Source: Melghirimyces profundicolus (lineage in GTDB: Bacteria; Bacillota; Bacilli; Thermoactinomycetales; DSM-45169). Taken from it: 64,000 bases of DNA. This document shows positions 59,006 to 64,000 of this stretch, in pieces. The DNA lies in NCBI RefSeq assembly GCF_003054245.1, contig NZ_QBKR01000003.1:62001-126000 (forward strand), in the 5' to 3' direction. The translations under genes were made by a program, and so were the position numbers. Under the pieces are notes generated by a model that did no database searches, was not told where the DNA came from, and saw nothing but the letters and a program-made list of their open reading frames with translations. Each line of letters opens with the position of its first letter. Position 1 is the first letter of the stretch.

Positions 59006-59214
59006 CCTTCCTCTCCTCCTTTTTCACCGTAAATAGGCTTACACCACAAATGTATGTGGGTGGGACTGTTTTTTGTTTGTCCACGGACAATTTATGCCGG
59101 ATAAATCACCGTTTGCATAAATTGGAATCCAAAAGGATTTTCAGGTTTCTTTGGAAAAGTGGTAGGGATCAAGGATTTCCAGAATGTTCCTTATGGCGAA
59201 AGGGGTGGCCCAAG

Positions 59215-59907
59215 GTGATCGTCAGGGAAGAGAAAGACCGGTACATCCTGATCCGTCAGCATGACCACGGACGGGTCTCCGGGGATATTGCAGACCATTG
59301 GAAGGAAACGCCGGACGCGTCCACGCGGACGGCCGTCCGTTATCATGACGTGGGGTGGGAAGAGTTGGACCGATCGGTCCGGTGGAACCCGAAGACCGGC
59401 AAACCGTATTCCTTTGTGGATCATCCGATGGAGGACAAAATACGCGCCTATCATTCGGGAGTGAACCGGGTGGAAGAGATGGACGGGTGGGCCGCCTGTC
59501 TTTGCAGCATGCATTATGTCTCTTTTTTTTCCAAACCCCGGGAAGAAGCGGCCGTCCGGTTCGTCGAAAGGGAAACAGAGCGGCAACGCAGATGGACCGG
59601 CGGGACGGGAGAAGCGGACCGGCGAAAGCTGGAGGAACGTCTGCGCTTTTTGAAGCTGTGCGATGATCTCTCATTGTTTCTCTGTCTCAATTCACCGGGA
59701 AAAAACGAACACCCCTGGTACCGGGCCGGGTTTCGCTCCGGGAGCGAACGCTTCCTTCCGAGGTGGGAAGAAACAGATCTCCTGCGCCTGGAACCCCTGC
59801 CCTTTTTCGTCACCTTTGAAGTGGTCCTTCCGTACCAAGAGATCAGCTTCTCCGGGAAGCCGCTGAAAGAGGGGGTCCACCGGATCCGGGTTGCCGGGGA
59901 GGACTGA
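59215..59907 (+). CDS. DUF3891 family protein
   Basis: A 230-aa protein of the DUF3891 family, of unknown function. Conserved His/Asp-containing segments (RQHDHGRVSGDIADHW, AVRYHDVGWEELD, FVDHPMEDKI) suggest a metal-dependent HD-like hydrolase. The GTG at 59215 follows AAAGGGGTGG by 6 bases. The long frame running back to 58456 is only the complement of the Pro/Tyr-rich gene. Confidence 0.85.
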   Translation: MIVREEKDRYILIRQHDHGRVSGDIADHWKETPDASTRTAVRYHDVGWEELDRSVRWNPKTGKPYSFVDHPMEDKIRAYHSGVNRVEEMDGWAACLCSMHYVSFFSKPREEAAVRFVERETERQRRWTGGTGEADRRKLEERLRFLKLCDDLSLFLCLNSPGKNEHPWYRAGFRSGSERFLPRWEETDLLRLEPLPFFVTFEVVLPYQEISFSGKPLKEGVHRIRVAGED

Positions 59908-60010
59908 GACTCCCATCTTTTCATTCCCATGACCGTTCCCATTGGATATAATGGGAGATGACGCCTTCCGGCCGGTCCCGCCGGGTGATGGAAGGGCCGG
60001 TGAAGCACTA

Positions 60011-60273
60011 AAAGCGTTGTGATTTCATGTTCGTTTCGAGAAAAGGAGAAGCGTTTACCCAAAATAGCGACTTTGCTGTCCTGCCCAGCGGAGCGGACAG
60101 TGCTCTCTGCAGGACAGCATAGCGAGACCGGGGAGAGAGCGACCCAGGCGAGACTTGTGCTCCGTGAGTGCATAGCGAGACCGGGGAGAGAGCGACCCAG
60201 GCGAGACTTGTGCTCTGTGGTACAGCCGGAGCGGCTTGGGTAAATGCTGCCGCCACTTTTTCACAACGCTTCT
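60011..60273 (+). repeat. Dispersed nested-inverted-repeat element, copy C (near-complete)
   Basis: Outer arms 60011-60022 (AAAGCGTTGTGA) and 60261-60273 (TCACAACGCTTCT). Second pair 60051-60060 / 60238-60247 (GCGTTTACCC / GGGTAAATGC). Third pair 60075-60084 / 60109-60118, perfect over 10 bases. It also contains two tandem 53-base units (60118-60170, 60171-60223). Frames here are short and unconvincing. Confidence 0.92.
60118..60223 (+). repeat. Two tandem 53-bp units inside copy C
   Basis: The unit begins CATAGCGAGACCGGGGAGAG and ends CTTGTGCTCYGTG. The two units differ at few positions. One unit also precedes copy B (about 26622-26676). Confidence 0.9.
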
Positions 60274-60294
60274 AAGAGAGAGGGGAGAAGCGGG

Positions 60295-60969
60295 ATGATT
60301 CGAGCGGTGATCTTTGACTTTGACGGGCTGATTTTGGATACGGAAACGTCCGAATACCGGACCTTTGCGGAAATATACGAACAATACGGGGCCCAGCTTC
60401 CGATGGAGTCCTGGGCACGGGTCGTCGGCAGTTCGGACAGCGATTTCGATCCGTACGACTATCTGGAGAAGCACGTGGGTCGTCCGTTGGATCGCGGGGA
60501 TCTGGAGAGCAGGCGGCGGGAGCGTCACCTTGCGTATATTGAGGAGGAAGACATTCTTCCCGGTGTCCGGGAAGTCCTGGAACAGGCCCGTGAGCTCGGC
60601 TGGAAAGTCGGGCTGGCTTCCAGCTCCACCCGAAGCTGGGTGGAAGGATACTTGAACAAACTGGGGATCCGCCCTCATTTCCAATGTCTCCGGACCCGCG
60701 ACGACGTGGAACGGACCAAGCCCGACCCCGCTCTGTACCGGCTGGCGGCGGAATGCCTGGGAGTGGATCCGTCGGAAGCGGTGGCGCTGGAAGACTCCCC
60801 GAACGGGGCTCTCGCCGCCAAACGGGCCGGGATGAGATGCATTGCCGTTCCGAACTCTGTCACAAAGCATTTCGCCTTCGGGGACATTGACTTGCGGCTG
60901 GATTCCTTGGAAGAACTGGATCTGAAAGCCTGGGCGGACCGAGTGGAGAAAACCGCCACGGGTAAGTGA
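60295..60969 (+). CDS. HAD superfamily hydrolase (beta-phosphoglucomutase-like)
   Basis: A 224-aa HAD phosphatase. Motif I DFDGLILDTE near residue 8, motif II ASSSTRSW near 107, motif III Lys in ERTKPDPALY near 140 and motif IV LEDSPNGALAA near 164. It has the four-helix cap of the subfamily I phosphatases and is similar to YhcW-type proteins. The substrate is a small phosphate ester, unknown. The ATG at 60295 follows GGGGAGAAGCGGG. Confidence 0.92.
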   Translation: MIRAVIFDFDGLILDTETSEYRTFAEIYEQYGAQLPMESWARVVGSSDSDFDPYDYLEKHVGRPLDRGDLESRRRERHLAYIEEEDILPGVREVLEQARELGWKVGLASSSTRSWVEGYLNKLGIRPHFQCLRTRDDVERTKPDPALYRLAAECLGVDPSEAVALEDSPNGALAAKRAGMRCIAVPNSVTKHFAFGDIDLRLDSLEELDLKAWADRVEKTATGK

Positions 60970-61079
60970 AAGAAGGTCCGCAGGGAAAGCGGTGCGGAGA
61001 CGGCAATCGCGCCCCAGTCCCAGTTTGTAAATCATCCGGGGGTTTCTTTTTTACTCCATGGAGAGGGGAGAACGGGGAG

Positions 61080-61475
61080 ATGAAGGTGTCCGGATTCAAC
61101 CATGTGACCATCCGTGTCACCGACTTGAAAGCATCGCTCCATTTTTACGTGGAAGTTCTCGGGATGGAACTGGTTCACCGGGGACGCCTGGATGCCTACC
61201 TCGAGTGGGGGACGGCCTGGGTCTGTCTGATCGAGAGGGAAGGAGAAGCGATCCGGGAGGAAAACCCGGGCCCCGGGGTGGATCATGTGGCCTTCTCGAT
61301 CGCGGAAGAAGACTTCGATGAAGCGGTGGAACAACTTCGCCTGCACCGGGTCCCTGTTGTCCGGGGGCCGGTGGAACGGGGCGGCGGCCGGGTGATCAAC
61401 TTTCTCGACCCCGACGGCACCCAATTGGAGCTGAATACAGGGGATCTCCGCGGACGGATGAAAGTCTGGGTCTGA
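61080..61475 (+). CDS. VOC family protein, FosB/FosX-like
   Basis: A 131-aa VOC metalloenzyme. Metal ligands are predicted in GFNHVTIRV (His near residue 7), GVDHVAFSI (His near 66) and TQLELNTGDLRGRM (Glu near 117). The layout and the closing NTGDLRGRM resemble fosfomycin thiol transferases (FosB) and related proteins. It may inactivate fosfomycin or an electrophile with bacillithiol. Resistance activity is not proven. The ATG has GGGGAG upstream. Confidence 0.82.
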   Translation: MKVSGFNHVTIRVTDLKASLHFYVEVLGMELVHRGRLDAYLEWGTAWVCLIEREGEAIREENPGPGVDHVAFSIAEEDFDEAVEQLRLHRVPVVRGPVERGGGRVINFLDPDGTQLELNTGDLRGRMKVWV

Positions 61476-61525
61476 TTTTCCGGGAATGGAATCGCGATCA
61501 GAGACCGGGAGGGATCGGTTCCCCC

Positions 61526-62449
61526 ATGCGAATCGCCATGACAGGATCTTCGGGATTGATCGGCAGCACATTGGTCCGTCACCTGACCGGCACGGGACAC
61601 GAGGTAACCCGTGTGGTCCGGAGCCATACGGACCGGAAGAAGAAAGGCTTTGAAATTCGTTGGAGTCCGGACCGGGGAGAAATCGATGCCGCCGGGTTGG
61701 AAGGCCATGAGGCGGTCATTCATCTGGCGGGAGAGAACATCGCCTCCGGACGCTGGACGCGAAAAAAGAAGGAACAAATTCTGAAAAGTCGGCAGGAAGG
61801 GACGCAGTTACTTGCCCGAACCCTGGCCGGGCTCAAACATCCACCGAAGGTGTTGCTGTCCGCTTCCGCTGTTGGGTATTACGGTAACCGGCCTCCCGGA
61901 ATCAAAGTGGATGAAGGAACCCCGGCAGGAAACGGGTTTCTCGCACGGGTGTCGATGGAGTGGGAACGGGCGACCCGGGCGGCCGTTGACGCGGGGATCC
62001 GGGTGGCCCACATGCGCTTCGGGATGGTGCTGAGCCGAAAGGGAGGGGCGCTGGCGACCATGCTCCCCCTCTTCAAACTGGGGCTGGGCGGGCGAATCGG
62101 GCGGGGCCGTCAAATGATGAGCTGGATCGCACGGGACGAGATCCCCCATGTGGTGGATTTCCTGCTGGAACGGGAGGACCTGTCCGGACCGGTGAATATT
62201 GTCGCTCCCGCACCGGTCAACAATGAGGAGTTCACCCGCACGTTGGGACGGATCCTCCGCCGGCCGACTCCGTTCCCCCTGCCGGGTCCGATCGCCCGGG
62301 TGGTTTTGGGGGAGATGGCGGAGGAGTTGCTCCTCGGAGGAAACCAAACGCTTCCGAAGAAGCTGTTGGAATCGGAGTGCCGCTTTCGATGGCCCCACCT
62401 TGAAAAAGCGCTTCGTCACGAATTGAATAAGGAAGACGGCCACCGGTGA
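61526..62449 (+). CDS. TIGR01777 family epimerase (SDR39U1-like)
   Basis: A 307-aa extended SDR protein. NAD(P) motif TGSSGLIGSTLVRHL at residues 6-20, EAVIHLAGENIASGRW near 70, SASAVGYYG near 112 and the DUF1731 C-terminal segment (GEMAEELLLGGNQ near 265). The reaction is unknown. It is the first of three genes (with TspO and DUF523/DUF1722) that often occur together near photolyase in other bacteria. GTG/ATG choices upstream are poor; the ATG at 61526 is kept. Confidence 0.9.
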   Translation: MRIAMTGSSGLIGSTLVRHLTGTGHEVTRVVRSHTDRKKKGFEIRWSPDRGEIDAAGLEGHEAVIHLAGENIASGRWTRKKKEQILKSRQEGTQLLARTLAGLKHPPKVLLSASAVGYYGNRPPGIKVDEGTPAGNGFLARVSMEWERATRAAVDAGIRVAHMRFGMVLSRKGGALATMLPLFKLGLGGRIGRGRQMMSWIARDEIPHVVDFLLEREDLSGPVNIVAPAPVNNEEFTRTLGRILRRPTPFPLPGPIARVVLGEMAEELLLGGNQTLPKKLLESECRFRWPHLEKALRHELNKEDGHR

Positions 62450-62472
62450 ACTTCCGGTGGTTTTTTCCTTCC
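62439..62472 (+). terminator. Terminator of epimerase gene
   Basis: A CCACCGG / CCGGTGG stem is followed by TTTTTTCC, overlapping the stop codon. Confidence 0.85.
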
Positions 62473-62525
62473 CCCACTCGGCCATCCCCTGTCCCGGGTT
62501 GAATCCGGGGTGGAATCGGGAACAA

Positions 62526-62586
62526 TGGTACTATATTCCGTTTACCCATCATTAAAAAGTGAAGAGAATCGGTTGAATCGCTTCAC
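62526..62586 (+). promoter_or_regulatory. Extended -10 promoter and inverted repeat before tspO
   Basis: TGG TACTAT (62526-62534) forms an extended -10. About 25 bases on, GTGAAG (62559-62564) and CTTCAC (62581-62586) form an inverted repeat enclosing two GAATCG copies. This is a candidate operator in the 5' leader. Confidence 0.5.
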
Positions 62587-62616
62587 AGGTCATCAAATGG
62601 GTGAGGGGGTGTACGG

Positions 62617-63087
62617 GTGAAGCGAAAATGGGGATCGTTGGCCGTTTTCCTGGTGTTCTGCTCCATTGTCGCGGCTCTGGGAGGGAGGGTGTCGGATCCC
62701 GATCCGGGATCATGGTATGATCGGTTGCAAAAACCGTTCTTCCACCCTCCCGGATGGGTTTTCGGTCCGGTGTGGACGGTATGGTACGTTCTGATTGCGA
62801 TTTCCGGCTGGATGGTCTGGGAGGGAAAGGATTCGACGGAACGTCGGTATGCGCTGTTGTTCTGGGGAGGACTGGTACTCCTCAATCTGGTGTGGACCTG
62901 TTTGTTCTTCGCGTATCAGTTCCCTGGCGCGGCCCTGTTGGAAATCCTTCTGTTGTGGTTTTTCATCGGGGCTTTTGTGATCGCCGCCTGGAAAGTGACC
63001 CGGACGGCCGCGGTGCTGTTGCTCCCCTATTGGATCTGGGTCACTTTTGTCGCATTTTACAACCTGAACATCTGGTGGTTGAATTAA
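62617..63087 (+). CDS. tspO: TspO/MBR family membrane protein
   Basis: A 156-aa protein with five membrane helices and many Trp residues. Family segments: KPFFHPPGWVFGPVWTVWY near residues 38-56 and the helix-5 end AFYNLNIWWLN. TspO proteins bind and degrade porphyrins and respond to light or oxidative stress. The GTG at 62617 follows GAGGGGG by 7 bases. The next gene follows after 49 bases. Confidence 0.95.
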   Translation: MKRKWGSLAVFLVFCSIVAALGGRVSDPDPGSWYDRLQKPFFHPPGWVFGPVWTVWYVLIAISGWMVWEGKDSTERRYALLFWGGLVLLNLVWTCLFFAYQFPGAALLEILLLWFFIGAFVIAAWKVTRTAAVLLLPYWIWVTFVAFYNLNIWWLN

Positions 63088-63136
63088 AAGGAGGCTGTCG
63101 GCATACGGCACCGGTTTTTCATCGGGAGGTGGAAGG

Positions 63137-64000
63137 ATGAACTGGGAGTCGGACGTCCCCGTTCTGCGCGTCGGGATCAGCAGTTGTCTGCTCGGCGAGC
63201 GGGTGAGATACAACGGGGCTCACAAATACCATCGGTTTATCAATCGGGAGCTGGGACGTTTCTTCCGGTGGGTGCCTGTCTGCCCCGAGGTGGAACTGGG
63301 GTTGGGGGTCCCCCGGGAAACGATCCGGCTGGAGTCAGACGGCAGGGAAGCCGCCCCCCGCCTGGTTGCGACGAAGACCCGGCGGGATCTGACGGAGGCC
63401 ATGGAAGCGTATTCGGAACGCCGCCTGGCGGAGCTTTCCAAGGAACCTCTTCACGGCTACATCCTGAAAAAAGGTTCCCCTTCCTGCGGTCTCCGGGAGA
63501 TTCCCATCCACCACCACGGAGAAGAAGAGAAAGAAGAGGGGCGCGGGTTGTTTGCCGAAGCGTTGCTGCGACGGTTTCCCGGGCTCCCGGTGGCGGAGGA
63601 GACGGAGCTGGAAGATCCGGGAAGGCTGGCTGTCTTTATCGGCCGGGTGGCCGCCCGGTGGAGGTGGCTTTCCTTTCTTTCGCGGAATCCCGGGTCCGGG
63701 GATCTGGTTGAGTTTCACACCCGTCAGAAGCTGAGCCTCCTGTCCCACAGCCGGGATCTGTACACCCGTCTCGGCCGGATCGCCGCCGACGGGGATCGCC
63801 CCGTGGAGGAGCGGCTGAAAACGTATGGAGAGCATTTCATGGAGGCGGTGGCGAAACCCGCCACCCGGAAGCGGCACACCGATGTACTCACCCATTTGGA
63901 GGGACGCCTGAAAGACTTCCTTCCGGCGGAAGAAAAAGGGGAGATCCGGGAAGCGATCGAAGCGTTCCGGAAGGGGAGACTTCCCCTGACCGTTCCTCTT
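63137..64000 (+). CDS. DUF523 and DUF1722 (YbgA-like) protein, 3' end outside window
   Basis: 288 codons are visible and the frame runs off the end. Residues 1-150 are DUF523 with its Cys motifs (ISSCLLGERVRYNG, VCPEVELGLGVPRE, KKGSPSCG), probably a metal or iron-sulfur site. From about 190 the DUF1722/YbgA domain begins (LVEFHTRQKLSLLSHSRD, YGEHFMEAVAKPATRKRH). Function unknown; often next to photolyase genes. The ATG has GGGAGGTGG 6 bases upstream. Confidence 0.92.
   Translation, partial: MNWESDVPVLRVGISSCLLGERVRYNGAHKYHRFINRELGRFFRWVPVCPEVELGLGVPRETIRLESDGREAAPRLVATKTRRDLTEAMEAYSERRLAELSKEPLHGYILKKGSPSCGLREIPIHHHGEEEKEEGRGLFAEALLRRFPGLPVAEETELEDPGRLAVFIGRVAARWRWLSFLSRNPGSGDLVEFHTRQKLSLLSHSRDLYTRLGRIAADGDRPVEERLKTYGEHFMEAVAKPATRKRHTDVLTHLEGRLKDFLPAEEKGEIREAIEAFRKGRLPLTVPL

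Noticed and set aside
58456-59214. Plus-strand extension of the DUF3891 frame
   Set aside because: It is the complement of the Pro/Tyr-rich gene. The ribosome site and family start place the DUF3891 start at 59215.
60118-60223. CRISPR-like repeats
   Set aside because: Two adjoining 53-bp units without spacers, inside a larger inverted-repeat element; no cas genes.
60055-61035. 326-codon minus-strand frame across repeat C and the HAD gene
   Set aside because: Half is the repeat read backwards and half is antisense to the HAD gene.

Overview
The window is 64 kb of GC-rich (about 57 %) chromosomal DNA from a spore-forming Gram-positive bacterium. Most genes have Bacillus-type counterparts (dapH/dapL, yunC/D/E, yfkAB, bdbC/D, phoD, SR1P, a GerP-like protein). 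They use strong GGAGG-type ribosome sites, frequent TTG/GTG starts and rho-independent terminators. High GC together with this Bacillus-like gene set, a full glyoxylate shunt and cbiZ suggests the family Thermoactinomycetaceae (for example Kroppenstedtia or Planifilum). That placement is inference. No rRNA, tRNA, CRISPR array, intact IS element or prophage was seen.

Layout. 1-8 kb: 3' part of a CocE-type hydrolase, a secreted penicillin-acylase-family enzyme flanked by a decayed copy of dapL, and the minus-strand dapH-aminotransferase-dapL operon (acetylase branch of diaminopimelate/lysine synthesis). 8-16.6 kb: OppA lipoprotein, a secreted propeptide-like protein, aceB-aceA, a GNAT enzyme, a lipoprotein and a LysE exporter. 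16.6-19.4 kb: arsR-acr3-arsC. 20-26.6 kb: B12 salvage and nucleotide-loop assembly: cobT, a cobalamin riboswitch with terminator, then cobD-cobU-cobS-cobC-cbiZ-cbiB, each overlapping the next by ATGA. 27-32.8 kb: sulfurtransferase, M29 aminopeptidase, JAMM protease-pncB, DUF72 protein. 32.8-37.5 kb: Nudix, yunE-yunD, a broken queT, DUF6154, yunC. 37.7-42.2 kb: sodium:solute symporter with a tiny partner gene, lipoprotein, SDR protein, pseudouridine synthase. 42.3-45.4 kb: TPP riboswitch and a thiamine/HMP uptake operon. 45.5-46.3 kb: candidate type I toxin-antitoxin locus and a histidine-kinase remnant. 46.4-54.9 kb: MOSC and CGNR proteins, bdbD-bdbC, a VOC/DinB-like fusion, a Crp/Fnr regulator divergent from hmp, and phoD behind a probable PhoP box array. 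55-64 kb: oxdC pseudogene, GerP-like protein, yfkAB, SR1P, Pro/Tyr-rich protein, DUF3891, HAD, FosB-like VOC, then epimerase-TspO-DUF523/DUF1722, which runs off the end.

The most unusual structures are: (1) a dispersed element of about 250-350 bp made of nested inverted repeats, with two near-complete copies and three fragments; (2) a par-like convergent toxin/antisense-RNA locus with a 34-codon toxin whose ribosome site can be sequestered; (3) an SR1P dual-function RNA homologue; (4) five decayed genes (dapL copy, molybdopterin oxidoreductase, queT, histidine kinase, oxdC) that show active gene loss; and (5) several very small coupled genes that are easily missed.
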